A stretch of DNA of 64,000 nt from Dicaeum eximium. Lineage: Eukaryota; Chordata; Aves; Passeriformes; Dicaeidae. Of the stretch, positions 41,701 through 50,947 are shown piece after piece. The stretch lies in assembly GCA_013396995.1 (NCBI GenBank), contig VWZP01010273.1, forward strand, positions 1,581,003 through 1,645,002, given 5' to 3'. The number at the start of each line of letters is the position of its first letter. Within the stretch, counting starts at the first letter, position 1. The position numbers were made by a program, and so were the translations under genes. Under the pieces are notes generated by a model. That model did no database searches. It was not told where the DNA came from and was given only the letters and a program-made list of their open reading frames with translations.

Positions 41701-42565
41701 GGAGTCGCTCGCATCAGACCAGCAGCCATCCGATACCTCACAAGCCACGACTTCAGGTGAGTTTAGATTTTTGTTACTGATAATTTTTTTTTTCTTAACC
41801 CACATTTAAATAACTGAAAATTGAAGTTCAGTTTTAGAGTGCTGTAAACTACTACACAGATTAGGGCAGGTCTGCTGTTTCAGATTAAATTAAGGTTGTT
41901 TCACAAATCCAGTGCAGTTGTGTAGCACTTATTAAATGTTAGAACCTTTCCTCTGAGATAGTTCAATTCCATATTTCCATTCAAGATTACGAGCTTTGCT
42001 GTGAAAAGTTGTTAATCCTGCTTTTTATTGCTTCTCAATACTTGCATTTGTGCTCAGTTTATGAGGGATAGCAATTTATTAAGTCTGGGCTGGCACCAGT
42101 CTGTTTATTGCTTTTTATATAGAGTAGTGTAGGAAGGTGAGCATGAAGGTGAGACTCAAAAACAGCAATGACTTCCCATTTCCTTTTGGCTTCTACAAAA
42201 TAGTAGGATGAAAATCTACTTTGAAAGAAGAGGGAATGAAAGGGGAACAGGAATAGAGGAACAGAATTAATATAACCAAGAATATTGGGCAGCTTTTTCT
42301 TTTCTCAAATCTTAATCTTAGTTTCTTTTTCATATCTCCAGACACTGAAAAATTCTCTTTCAGTGTCACATCCGAGGACATAATGCTGATTCTCTGACTC
42401 TCACATGCACATATACTTGACTGAGAACCTTACCACTTTGCATATGTTTGATGAGAATTGAAGGTGATGGCATTACATATAGTTTACATGTTGAAGCTTC
42501 TTTTTTTCTTGTTTCATAGATTCACAGAAATAAAACCAGGCTGCCTGAAAGTCATGCTGAATTGA
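17562..42565 (+). CDS. N4BP2: NEDD4-binding protein 2, spliced CDS (16 coding exons, 1,784 aa)
   Basis: Large cytoplasmic protein with a 5'-polynucleotide-kinase-like P-loop domain and a C-terminal Smr domain. The human orthologue is reported to bind NEDD4, BCL3 and p300/CBP, to phosphorylate 5'-OH nucleic-acid ends and to nick DNA through Smr. Exons: 17562-17778, 20136-21366, 22211-22335, 23494-23582, 25126-25202, 26933-27088, 28340-30651, 32080-32165, 32871-32913, 33903-34138, 35512-35630, 36954-37092, 37198-37383, 39659-39827, 41633-41756 and 42520-42565. All introns are GT-AG and the frame holds throughout. Visible domains: basic start MPRKKK; CUE about 43-85; Walker A GVPGSGKS 472-479; STDDYF 496-501; IIIDNTN 536-542; acidic low-complexity middle 632-1400; DUF1771 about 1630-1700; Smr about 1704-1784 with LDLHGLH 1705-1711 and TGRG 1743-1746. 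The length is close to the roughly 1,770 aa of the human protein. The ATG has A at -3. No catalytic motif is missing and there is no frameshift. Confidence 0.96.
20136..21366 (+). CDS. N4BP2: N4BP2 exon 3: residues 73-483 (end of CUE to Walker A)
   Basis: The acceptor is ACCCAACAG. The exon completes the CUE domain (AMDHLLEL at 76-83), then encodes about 380 residues of Ser/Gln/Asn-rich, probably disordered linker. It ends in the strand-loop of the kinase domain, VLVLLRGVPGSGKSYLAR. Lys478 and Ser479 are the phosphate-binding Walker A residues. The donor is GTAGAA. As I recall, the human protein has a long proline run just before its kinase domain. Here that position reads MAPVFYPSSG with no such run. 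Confidence 0.95.
22211..22335 (+). CDS. N4BP2: N4BP2 exon 4: residues 483-525 (kinase domain)
   Basis: The acceptor is CTTTCACAG and the donor GTGAGT. The exon encodes the second strand of the P-loop fold with LSTDDYF (495-501), where the paired aspartates occupy the position that in related polynucleotide kinases serves the 5'-OH acceptor. The downstream GEAHDWNR run belongs to the same domain. The 1.16-kb intron that follows holds nothing I can identify. Confidence 0.93.
23494..23582 (+). CDS. N4BP2: N4BP2 exon 5: residues 525-554 (kinase domain)
   Basis: The acceptor is GTATTTTTCAG and the donor GTTAGT, phase 1 in and phase 0 out. The exon encodes AKEAFEMRISPIIIDNTN, with the hydrophobic IIID (536-539) acting as the Walker-B-like strand, followed by WEMKPYV. 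The 1.54-kb intron that follows is AT-rich and without a recognisable element. Confidence 0.93.
25126..25202 (+). CDS. N4BP2: N4BP2 exon 6: residues 555-580 (kinase domain)
   Basis: A 77-nt exon with acceptor TTATTCAG and donor GTAAGA. It encodes KVMFREPDTWWKFKPKEL, a strongly conserved stretch of N4BP2 kinase domains that probably includes the basic residues of the lid region (Arg565 and Arg580). The following intron carries a diverged CR1 element at about 25828-26245. Confidence 0.93.
25828..26245 (+). mobile_element. Diverged CR1 LINE 3' end in N4BP2 intron
   Basis: The block GACTTGGATGCTGGGACAGA and a following CAAATTGGCAGGTGATAC resemble the CR1 reverse-transcriptase 3' region. The right end GAGGTCCCTTCCAAC, followed by TTTTGTGATTTTATAG, matches the CR1 3' terminus, with the usual terminal octamer degenerated. 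The element is in sense orientation relative to N4BP2 and heavily mutated internally. The left boundary is approximate. Confidence 0.75.
26933..27088 (+). CDS. N4BP2: N4BP2 exon 7: residues 580-632 (end of kinase domain)
   Basis: The acceptor is AATTCATAG and the donor GTTAGA. It begins with RRNIHGVSKEKIKRMLERYE, the C-terminal helix of the kinase domain with several conserved basic residues, and then enters the acidic linker. The 1.25-kb intron that follows has no recognisable element. Confidence 0.93.
28340..30651 (+). CDS. N4BP2: N4BP2 exon 8: residues 632-1403 (large central exon)
   Basis: This 2,312-nt exon has acceptor GTCTTTCAG and donor GTATGA. It encodes most of the central region, rich in Glu, Ser, Asp and Lys and probably disordered. 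Conserved islands stand out: two related G-[D/Y]-W-P motifs (Trp811 and Trp892), each followed by a Gln-Arg pair and an RSRR basic cluster; a segment LDGFKPKD to IPYRVTYDKSTFVEE; a CUE/UBA-like helical module at 1093-1133; and a hydrophobic LTLPPELALQLKEIFGPVG run just before the splice donor. The first bases of the upstream intron are in frame, but the acceptor at 28339 fixes the exon start. Confidence 0.95.
29721..29843 (+). other. N4BP2: CUE/UBA-like module 2 of N4BP2 (residues 1093-1133)
   Basis: The residues ESEKLDTLCKLFESVSFEAV, then DLYERCNKDIDWATGLLLDS, follow the spacing of CUE and UBA folds: a Leu-Phe pair after helix 1, a central helix, then a di-leucine in helix 3. As I recall, the human protein has a near-identical stretch at this position. 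This is pattern matching from the translated sequence. Ubiquitin binding is not shown. Confidence 0.55.
31781..31870 (+). repeat. 45-bp unit in two perfect tandem copies
   Basis: 31781-31825 and 31826-31870 look identical by eye. The repeat lies about 0.2 kb upstream of the acceptor of N4BP2 exon 9. The identity implies a recent duplication, or one haplotype of a variable tandem repeat. Confidence 0.9.
32080..32165 (+). CDS. N4BP2: N4BP2 exon 9: residues 1403-1431
   Basis: The acceptor is GTTCCTCAAG and the donor GTCAGT. It encodes GSLTVEDCVVHIDLNLAKVI and then HEKWKESIL, a very conserved hydrophobic-and-basic segment of N4BP2 that continues the island begun at the end of the previous exon. 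Its function is not known to me. The intron before it (30652-32079) contains the 45-bp tandem repeat and T- and A-rich runs. Confidence 0.93.
32871..32913 (+). CDS. N4BP2: N4BP2 exon 10: residues 1432-1446 (43-nt micro-exon)
   Basis: The acceptor TTTTTATTTAG has a strong pyrimidine tract and the donor is GTATGT. It encodes KRQRRDELCKLSAE, a basic run extending the helix of the previous exon. Its length is not a multiple of three, so skipping it would shift the frame. Reading through it is required for the downstream exons to stay in frame. Confidence 0.88.
33903..34138 (+). CDS. N4BP2: N4BP2 exon 11: residues 1446-1524
   Basis: The acceptor is TTGCCCTACAG and the donor GTATGG. It encodes a polar Gln/Ser/Asp/Lys-rich stretch, then the conserved FPFMDHWNAQIQKVSLRQII and SEEIAMQERED, which is probably helical and leads toward the C-terminal modules. 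The 0.99-kb intron before it and the 1.37-kb intron after it contain no feature I can identify. Confidence 0.93.
35512..35630 (+). CDS. N4BP2: N4BP2 exon 12: residues 1525-1564 (CUE/UBA-like module 3, first part)
   Basis: The acceptor is CTTCTGGGTAG, with a rather short pyrimidine tract, and the donor GTAAGA. It encodes KLKEKQLFERFPTINQNFLM, followed by DVFRDN, which matches the first two helices of a CUE/UBA-type fold (LF.xFP pattern, then FLxDVF). The third helix is in the next exon. Confidence 0.92.
36954..37092 (+). CDS. N4BP2: N4BP2 exon 13: residues 1564-1610
   Basis: The acceptor is TCCTTTACAG and the donor GTATTT. It completes the third CUE/UBA-like module (YSLEQTEQFLNCVLE, residues 1565-1579) and then encodes a short polar linker ending in a basic KNREKK cluster. 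Only 105 bp of intron separate it from the next exon, the shortest intron in the gene. Confidence 0.92.
37198..37383 (+). CDS. N4BP2: N4BP2 exon 14: residues 1611-1672 (DUF1771)
   Basis: The acceptor is TTCCTACAG and the donor GTAAAC, with both ends in phase 0. It encodes an acidic start, then FQDFEYPQYDDLRAEAFCHQ and QKRQECLKKAGEAYRMG. This helical DUF1771 segment normally sits directly N-terminal to Smr domains. The 2.28-kb intron that follows has only a short (CACAT)n run near 37668 and AT-rich DNA. Confidence 0.94.
39659..39827 (+). CDS. N4BP2: N4BP2 exon 15: residues 1673-1729 (DUF1771 end, Smr start)
   Basis: It encodes GRLHEQKMKEANHAAAVQIF, finishing the DUF1771 helix, then the Smr hallmark LDLHGLH (1705-1711; His1708 is the conserved Smr histidine) and the following helix. 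The acceptor, CTTATGAATAAAG at 39658, has little pyrimidine tract. Protein conservation and the frame on both sides still fix this boundary. The donor is GTAGGG. Confidence 0.93.
41633..41756 (+). CDS. N4BP2: N4BP2 exon 16: residues 1729-1770 (Smr core)
   Basis: The acceptor is TGCTGTTGCAG and the donor GTGAGT. It encodes KPYLIVITGRGSHSQGGVAR and the helix RPAAIRYLTSH. TGRG (1743-1746) is the second signature of Smr domains, at the nucleic-acid-binding loop. The 1.8-kb intron before it has no feature I can name. Confidence 0.94.
42520..42565 (+). CDS. N4BP2: N4BP2 exon 17: residues 1770-1784 and stop
   Basis: The acceptor is CTTGTTTCATAG. It encodes FTEIKPGCLKVMLN and the TGA stop at 42563-42565, the last strand of the Smr fold. 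The protein ends almost exactly at the domain boundary, as in other vertebrate N4BP2 proteins. Confidence 0.93.
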
Positions 42566-45500
42566 GGAGTTGTGGAAAGAGGAATATAGAAACTGAGGTG
42601 TCAGATGACCACCGGGTAACAGAAAAAAAACCTATGTTTTGAACAACTGCACTGGTATTTTGTAATCTGTTTTAAGGGATGGTATTTTATTAGAACTGGT
42701 CTCAATTTACAGCAAGTGGATTTGTCAGTATGTTTCCAATACATTTTTGTGTGGAATAGATAGATCCTTTTTTGAACCTGCAAAAGGAAGATACTTAAAA
42801 GGATTTGAAGTCTCAGAAATCCAGATTAAGAATTTTGCTGAGAAATATATGATGTTTTTAAGGGAAGTTAAGATACAGTTTTTAATATAACTGTCTTCTT
42901 AGCATACCTAATCTGCCTTTTGACCCTTGCACATTTTGATTGCTGTGGCTTCTGTACTCCTAAAACATATTATCTGGTACAAAGTTATTTTGTAATACAG
43001 GACTTCATGCTAAACCCTTCAGAAGAGCAAAGAAGAGGCTGAAACCGGGCAACTACTGGTATTTCAAATCCAGATATATCTGAGTGCTGAGTATTTCCAG
43101 GTTTCTTCAAAAATCTAGTGTCTTTTTAGTGTTATGTTATGATGGGTTGACTGGTTCTATTATCCTTACTTCATTCTAAACTTCTCCAAATATTGAAGGA
43201 AGTTGCATATAAGGCCTGTGCATTAAGGCAAGCTGTGTGTTTGGTAATTTGGCAGAGTGTGATCTCTTAAAGGGAAAAACACAATGCTGTTGTTCAATCT
43301 CTTTTGGAGATCCACCTACTGGATTAAAATTGTTTCTTACTTTGTGGCTTTTTAAATGCAGCAAATACAGTACTGTTTTACTTTACAAGTATCTAATAAT
43401 GATGGCTTAATTTTCTGTGTATTGTTTGGTGATTTCCGTGTAGAAAATATGATTATGAGACATGTTAAATATATTTTTAACATCAAAGTGAATGCTAATA
43501 TTGCAAAAGTAATTGCCTAACTGGAAAATCTGGGAGTACAAAAGTTACTCTGATTTTGGTAGTGTTGCATCAGCATCTAGAAATACCTGCGTAAAAAACC
43601 AAAATGACATAAAAAGACCCCAAACAAAACTCTTCTGAAATGAAATATAAAGATTTGTACTTAGGCAAGTGTTTCCAGTAAACAATCAGAACACTTTTTT
43701 AATAGAAATATTTTCTAGAATACATTACTGGTTTTATTTATATATTTTCCTCCTGAAAGGCATATGAATTTTTGTTGTATGGCTTTTTCAGAACAGGTGT
43801 GAGTTGTGTATTATGAACAATATTAATAGAGTAAGGATTAATGTGAGGAGTTTTTTAATTTTTAACCACTTTGCAGTACATTTTATCCAGGAACTACACA
43901 CACATAGAGTTTGTATATGAATCCATATGTGTGTGTAAGTTCTGCAATTTGTATGCATGAGTACTAATAAACTAAGAACTTCTGTGAGAAAAGCTGTCCA
44001 CAGAAATAGGTTTCACTTGAAAACGTGTCTGTATAAGTTGCTGACAGGCTGTAAGACGTGATGTTTCCTGAATATATCTGTATTTACTCTAATACATACA
44101 CAGTGAATATGATGCATGGTAGACTTAAAAATGAGTTTGTCATGTTTCAACAGATAGAGTAATCTTTTCCTGGTGATTTCAAGTGGAAGAATAGCTTGAG
44201 TAATACCTAATCAAAGGAACTCTTTCTGTAATAATAGACTGCCATAATAAGTTTTATATTTTTTGTGGGTAGTTACGTCATCTGAACTGTGTCCTTTCTC
44301 TGTTTCCTTCTCTCTGCACTGCTCTGGGAATCAGTGGGTGAAATACAAAAGATCTGTGGTCCCCAAACAGCACCGACAGAGCTGTTTCTGCCACTGCATG
44401 ATGTCCTGGGTGGTGAAGTCCACACTCTGTGACAGTACCTAAAATGGACTGAGATGCCTTTTAGGCACTTGGCCTCAAAACAATAATTCAGACTATCAGC
44501 TGTACAGGGTTGCAAATGCTAGAATTATCTCAGTGGAGGCAAACTCTTTGTTTTGGACTAAGGGACTTCCTTCAGTTCCAGAACAGGTTTTCCTTAGTGC
44601 TGCTGTTTATAACAAATGGAGTTGCAGCTCTCTGGGACCGCTCTTTGCAGTATAATCCCTGTTGGTTGGCCTGGGTGGCTGTTGTGTATTGAGCTGCTTG
44701 GGTGCTCAAGCCCTACAGAGATGTGCCTGTAAACAAGGAAGTGCCAACACTTCTGGTTGTTTTGGGAGGCAGCCTGATTCACTCAGCATATTCACACCAT
44801 TCCTGACATGGACAGAGACAGCTTAGATTTTAGTTCAAAAGACAAGCAGAAAAAGCTGTTATCTTGCCCATCTGTTCATCATAATCTAGTTGACAACTTT
44901 ACCCTGGAGATGAGAAACACAGCTTTTGCCTTCTTCTGGCTTAGCAAGTGGATGATGATGATTGCACTTGATTCTCACTTCCCCAGAAAATGGTCTGACC
45001 AATGTGCTCAGGAATATTTTTGAAGTCGCCACTTCCTGAGACTCTTTCAAAATTACCACTGCACACTAAAAGTGCAAGCTTAAGGGGACAAAAGAGATTA
45101 AAGAATTAAAAGTTTATAAACAGTCTCTGGAAGTAGGCTAGGACTTTTCAGAAAGGAACTATTCCTGTCCTTTCATATTATTTTTTCATCCCTTAGTCCT
45201 ATTTGGATAAATATATTGAAAATGTTCAGGGTAAAATCAGCTCTACCCAGTGCTAGGAGAATTTTTCTCCGATCTGTCAAAGTCAGCAGAGAAATACACA
45301 GCTCAAGAGCAGTTTGGAATACTTTTCTCTCTCCCTCTCTTCATTGGCTTTCATTGGGGTACAGGTTGAAGTTCATGAACATACTCTGGATGCCTGGGAT
45401 AGATTGGTCGTTCACCTAGCATGTATTGTTTGACTACCAGCTGAACCTTGATGGAGGTGATGGCTTACAATCATAACACTGGCAGAACCAATCTCGCCTC

Positions 45501-46690
45501 TATTGAAAATAACGACAGAGCCTCTATCAGCTTCAGCAACTCAAAATGAGGCATTACAGTTCTGACTCAGAGAAAATATAATGATCCTCTGAAGGATCTC
45601 AAGCACTTGCTTAAAAGCTGTGCTGAGCTGGATACAGAATAGGACAGAAGATCAGTGCACAGAGTAAAAATAAGTAGAGTTTTATCAGGAAGGCTGCCCA
45701 TGCCTTCAGCTACATGCCAGTATTCCAGAAGAACAACACTGGACTTCTTGTATTTCTCTGACTGATTTTATAATGTATTCTGGGATGAATTCTTTGAAAT
45801 ATAATTATTTCAAAATGGTATTTTAAAGTAGGTTATAGTTTAGAGGTTCCAGCCGTTCTGATGTCTCTTGCAGTTACATCAGTGAGAATCCTGAGGTATC
45901 ATGTAAATTCTGTATCATCTTAAAATTAAAATAGCAGTATTTCCACCAGCACTCTGAAATAATGTGCAACTGTTAAAATACCTATTTTGTGTACCACTTT
46001 CTATTCTATTCTTCAACAGCATGTGATGGTGATGAATGGTAGCCTTTAATATGTGACTTTTTGTGTCTTCTTTTACAAAACATTTGAATAGTTATCCCAA
46101 CTTTTAATTTAGGAAAATTATCATTTTTTGATATGCAAAATTAATATTTGTGCTAACATTAATAAGTGATCTTAGAGTTAAAAAAAAAAAAGGCCAGAGG
46201 TGCAATGAAGGTGTCTGAAGTAATGTGACTGTTGAAAAGTATTTCAGTTGATTGTGGAAGTAGTAGGCAAAAATTTATTTTTAAAAATATTTCAGGATAC
46301 CTTGACAATACTTAATGACTTTGGCTTTTGCTTTTAATATCATGTGGTACATCCCCCCTCAAAACCCAACCAAAGCCCAACTGTTCATGCTATTTCAGCG
46401 AAATAAATTCTGCAGAGGATTAATGACTAGATGTGAATATGCCTGTGAAAACACCTAGTATTGCAGCTACCAATTGTAAAAGCTTTTAGGACCAGTACAT
46501 TGGAAGATACAAATTTCTATTTTTAAATTAAAATTTAAAAAATATTTTTTATTTGTATAAAGTTGTACTTTTGCTGTTAACTATAATTTTGTTTTTTACT
46601 GAAATAGTTTTGTAATTTGCATTTAGAATTTCTAATATGAAATGGAATTTACAAAATCTAGTTTAATAAAGGATTTTTGTCACAACTATA
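42566..46690 (+). other. N4BP2: N4BP2 3'UTR (probable extent)
   Basis: This AT-rich stretch has no credible coding frame and runs from the stop codon to the last strong poly(A) signal before unrelated DNA. Earlier AATAAA hexamers at 43966-43971 and 46402-46407 offer shorter alternative ends. The length of about 4.1 kb is plausible for this gene but is not proven from sequence. Confidence 0.6.
46665..46670 (+). terminator. N4BP2: Poly(A) signal AATAAA, likely distal N4BP2 end
   Basis: The context is GTTTAATAAAGGATTTTTG, and T-rich DNA follows. It sits in the last AT-rich block before composition changes near 46760. Cleavage would be expected at about 46680-46695. Confidence 0.55.
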
Positions 46691-49272
46691 GCCTTCTGTC
46701 TTTCCCTGGAAAACTATGTTGCAACTTGTATCAAATTTTTTCAAATAGTAGTCTTGGTGTTCTACATGAAAGCCACTTGCTTGGCTTCAGGATACCATCT
46801 GTAGGGAGATGAAGCAACCATCTGCAGGCATAAAAAGGAACAGATTTGTGGCCTGAATTTCAGTGTTGCAAGTGCGAGCTGAATGCTCAAATTACTGAAA
46901 ACGAGGGTCATGGTTTCAGATTTTTTGCGGCCTGAAGTAGCTGAAGAGAGCCCATTCCAGGCTGTTTTACTCGTGGGACAGTGAGAGCAGTGGTGTATGT
47001 TGAGGGGAGGGGCGGTCTGACCACTGCAGCAATGGGAGCATAGGGAGGGAGGTGTTCTGCAGAGACCTCCTTTAGCAGGAGCCCCATCCTGAGGGAGCAC
47101 AGCGCTGTGCTGTGGTGGGTTCAGAGCTAGTAGGCCTGGCTTTTCCCAAGCCTGCCCTGTTCTGGTCAGGAGCAGGTATTTTCCTGTGTATTGTCCTGGA
47201 AGTGTGGAATGACACCGAAGACCAAAGTGCTGGCTGGAGTCTAATCTATTTTATTAGCTCAGTCTGAGGAGAACTTGCTGTGACCCAAGATGACTCCTGC
47301 AGAATCATTCCTATGGCTTCATTGCCTTGCAGCTTGGGTTGACTGCAGAAACAAGTCAGGCTTGTGCATTTCCACAGCAAAGCCCTAACTCATAAGCTGT
47401 TCAAGAGAGCAGGAAAAACAGGTTTTGAGAACACAGGAAGGCTTGGCAGATGCTGGTTTAAATGTGAAGTGGCTGATCCTGAGTCACGCTTATTTGACCA
47501 CAGCATTGGTAAATGTCTCGTTTGTTGTGTATTCCTTCCTTGCAGGACTCCCTGCTCTGGCAGTGCGGCTGAAGGTCCAGCTTGGGCATTAGTCTCTCAA
47601 ATTGATGTTTTAAAATGGAGGTACTGCTGCTGGACTTGCCTTCTGTCTTGAGGCAGCTTAAGTCCTACCCTAAAGTATTCCATCCTGACTCACCAGTTTC
47701 TTTTTCAGTTCATGCCCTTTTTTTCCTGAGTGCTGGGATAATCTTGAGCACCTCTCTGCTTCCAGATGGGAGTGTGTTCTTCAAAAGCAACCCTGGACAC
47801 TTCTGAGAATCTGTCTCCCTATTTAAATAAGAGTAATAGGATATTGTTCTTACTTAGGAAAAGTATTTGAACTTTAGGACTGAAAATTGTAGTGTGGTAA
47901 AATAAAAATATTGCTTGAGACAAACAGTTTGCCAGCTCAAATTATTAAAGCATAATTAAATGTGTCTGCTGGTGGAACATGTCATGTAGCTTGACAATAG
48001 GTGGTGCCCTTGCCAATGGCATAGAGTGATGGTGGCAGCAGTTCTTATTGTGTCCCTACCAGAGCAGAGTTGTTTCTCTGTATGACAGCGCTAAAGGATG
48101 TTATTACACATCACGTGCTGTTCATTTCTTCCTCAGAGGGAGAATACTGTATTTGGAGTATTATTTGGGTGAATTTTTTTCTTCTTTAGAGATGGGTGGG
48201 GTGGAGTTGGTTTTCAAACTATACTTGCTGCTCTGTGCTAGAGATGGGCAAGACAAGTTTATTTTTGTGCACAGGTTTGAAGGTGGCAGTGTCCAAGTTT
48301 CTCCATCACCTACCCTGGATTAGTTTTTGCAGGTTGGATGCTTGGACAGATCAGTCTATTTGGAGACTGCCATGAAGGCATTGTGCTGTTTGATGAAGTT
48401 TTGTGCCACTGTAGATGTTACTGGTGGCACAGTCTTCTTGAAAACCCTGATGGGGAAGGATTCCCTTGATGTTGCTTGACTTTCTGCATCATGGGGCCGG
48501 GCTGGGCAAGCAGTGGTTTCTTATTAGTTGGCACTAATTGGTAAGCAACTGCATGGACCAGTGTTATTTTTGTATTCTCTTGAGAAACAGCACTCTCCTT
48601 CATAGGCATATGTGGCTAGTCCTGCACACTGGCCAGGAGAGGAAGCAGTGGAAATCCTCTGCCAGTGGCACAGATTTAATCAGTTTGGTCTGTGAATGGA
48701 GAAAGGGTAGCCCTGTGAAATTGAGTTGAAGAAGCCATAATAGAGTTTTCTCCATGTCAGCTAACTCACAATACATTGCCTTGGATTCCTGTCTCAAAAT
48801 CAGGGTAAAAGTAGGCTTCTTCACCTGTGTGCCCTTCTTGCCTTTACAGATTATTTCCTTTTACTGTCTTGCAGTGCCACATAGGCTTGGGCATTTATCA
48901 TGATAGCCATGTAAAGTAGCTACTTTGATACAGTGTAGACAGCAGAATATCCTTGGAGGGATGATGGACTCTGGCTGGCAGGGGGGCTTCCCTTTGGGAG
49001 TATGTCAGGGCACCTAAGTCAGGCTCCTGTTCTGAGTCTTCTTTGGGGTAACATCTCCGTATTTATGGATTGGAAAGGAGGAACTAGCTGGTGAAGCAGA
49101 GAGCCTGAGCCAGAGCAGTGTAACTATCCCTATCTCCTTCTTCAAAGCAGGAGCAAGTGGGAAAAGCACATTCAAAACAAAACCAGCTGCTGCCTTCAGA
49201 TTGCTGAGTTTCCCAAGGGGAGCCGCAATGGCCTCTCCCATAGCTGGGGCAGGAGACCTGGTTTGTTTTCTT
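46691..49272. other. Intergenic DNA between N4BP2 and the second CpG island
   Basis: Composition is mixed and the open frames are short. None resembles a known protein. I saw no RNA gene and no clearly classifiable repeat. The moderately GC-rich piece at 46760-47120 has open frames on the minus strand, but they are Cys/Ser/Pro-rich and unlike any family I know. Confidence 0.55.
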
Positions 49273-49815
49273 TCCCGACGAGACGAATGCACAGTCAGCA
49301 GCACCAGCGGGGCAGGGCGAGGCCGCGGGCGTGGGGCTGGAGCAGGCACCAGGGAGACGGGAGCAGGGTGTCTGCTCCCTCCGTGGCTGCCGGGGCGGTG
49401 TGTGCTTGGCGATTCCCCCGGGCCCGGAGCCGGGAGCCGCCCGGAGCCGCCGCTTCCCGGGGCGCGGAGCCATCGGCGGTGCCCGGGGGCTGCGGGAGCC
49501 GGGAAGGGGGAGCCTCGGGGCGGCTGCAGCAGGGCTGCCGAGAGAAGCGCTCCCTCCGCCACCTCCCTGCTGGGACACAGCGCAGCCCGGCGTCTCCCGG
49601 GCAGAGCCAAGGGAGAACCAGCCTTTCCCTCGGCGCTGGTTCCCGGCGCCGGCGTCTGCGGCCCGGGCGGCCGCGCTGGGAGCACCTCGGCGGCTCTGAG
49701 CCCTGCGCCGGGCCGCGGGCTCGCCCCGCAAACGGGCCAGCCTCAGGTGGGGCTGCTTCCACAGAGAAAACAACTGGAGCCTTCTCCACGCTTACAGCAA
49801 AGCCACCAGCGTTAG
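49273..49815. promoter_or_regulatory. Second CpG island, orphan promoter candidate
   Basis: About 0.5 kb is dense in CpG and GC-box-like runs, with AT-rich DNA on both sides. Long overlapping open frames on both strands are a by-product of GC bias and show no known domain. Donor-like CAG|GTGGGG (about 49745) and CCAG|GTGGGG (about 49831) could end a first exon on the + strand. In tetrapods RHOH follows N4BP2 on the same strand and has non-coding 5' exons, so this may be its promoter. A lncRNA promoter is equally possible. Confidence 0.6.
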
Positions 49816-49929
49816 TTTTGCATTAAATCCAGGTGGGGGAAGGAAGTGTGAATGTCCCCCGGGAGAGAGAAAATCGCAAAAGTCGGAGAGTTTAGAGAAA
49901 CAGATGTGGATTTGCACATTCTGCACGTT

Positions 49930-50223
49930 CTCCCTTTGAAAATTTAGGAAAAAAAATTAAAATTAGGCTTTTTTAAAACAAAATAAGCACACTTTTTATG
50001 TGTTGTTTATATCTCTGATGCTAGACAAAAGCAACAATTAGCTTTCTTTTATAATGATCATCTAGGACAGGAGAAAGGCTTGTAGGGTAAATACAGTGGG
50101 TATGAAGAGTGTCATGGTTTACTTCCTGAGCACTGCATGCACCATGCTCTTTGAGGCAGACCAAAATCAGAGCGGAGCGCGTCTGAGAACAAAAAGGAAA
50201 TGGGGCAGGGGGGACAGGAGCAG
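49930..50223 (+). repeat. Diverged local duplication, copy A
   Basis: This stretch aligns collinearly with 52070-52375. Shared blocks include TAATGATCATCTAGGACAG, GAAAGGCTTGTAGGGT, GTCATGGTTTACTTCCTGAG, GACCAAAATCAGAGC and TCTGAGAACAAAAAGGAAAT. Copies differ by many substitutions and small indels. It starts just after the second CpG island. Confidence 0.88.
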
Positions 50224-50404
50224 CTTCTGCCAGTTGGAGAGGTCTGCTCTTAGCTCCAGGTCTGCCCTGTGAGGTGGCAAATGTCTTCCCAGAGTGCCAG
50301 CAAAAAAACCCACAACCAGGCAAACACAGAAAGAATCTTGGCCCTTCGATAGGGCCGATGGGTATTTTGGAAATAGTACCTGATTTGGGGGAAGAAGATT
50401 GAAT

Positions 50405-50600
50405 TAGTTCTTAGACACTGGAACAGGTTGCCAGAGAGGCTGTTGGACACCCCAAGACTGGCATTGTTCAAAGCCAGGTTGGATAAGGCCTGGAGCAAGA
50501 TGGTCTAGTGGGAGGTGTCCCTGCCCATGGCCTGGGGGGTTGAGACTGGATGATCTTTAAGGTCCATTCCAACCCTTAAAGATTCTATGATTATGTGATG
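50405..50600 (+). mobile_element. CR1 LINE 3' end
   Basis: Clear CR1 3' end: the CACTGGAACAGGTTGCC block, GCATTGTTCAAAGCCAGGTT, the TCTAGTGGGAGGTGTCCCTG block, then GGATGATCTTTAAGGTCC and the terminal ATTCTATGATTATGTGATG octamer remnants. The element is 5'-truncated, as is usual for CR1. It lies between the two copies of the local duplication. Confidence 0.93.
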
Positions 50601-50881
50601 TGACTGCTTTAATGCTGTCTCAGAATGAGAGATGGGGGAGTTAAGTAACCCTCAGTGCAGTTCCTAAGCACGCTTCACTTTCAAGAAAGGGGATGTAGGT
50701 TTACATGTCACTCTGAAGGAAATCACTTCCTGTATACTGTCCACCAGTTCTGTGCTGACATCATGGGAGGAATTGTGCTAGGAAGTTAGGACACCAGATT
50801 CTGTGTATCAGATTCAAAGAAAATATTAATTTGTAAATGTTACTTTTGTCACATAGCCCGTGTTGCTGACAATCTGATCTC

Positions 50882-50947
50882 AATAGCTAATTAGTAACCT
50901 CTACACAGTAACCAGAGAAATAGCTAATTAGTAACCTCTACACAGTG
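50882..50947 (+). repeat. 37-bp period tandem repeat, about 1.8 copies
   Basis: AATAGCTAATTAGTAACCTC followed by TACACAGT occurs at 50882-50909 and again at 50919-50946. No function is evident. Confidence 0.85.

Noticed and set aside
46762..47100. 112-codon minus-strand open frame just after N4BP2
   Set aside because: No family resemblance and no promoter or poly(A) context. Composition is odd, but not enough to call a gene.
49014..49826. Several open frames of 120-229 codons on both strands in the second CpG island
   Set aside because: All overlap one another in GC-rich sequence and none carries a domain. In particular there is no small-GTPase signature, so none is RHOH.
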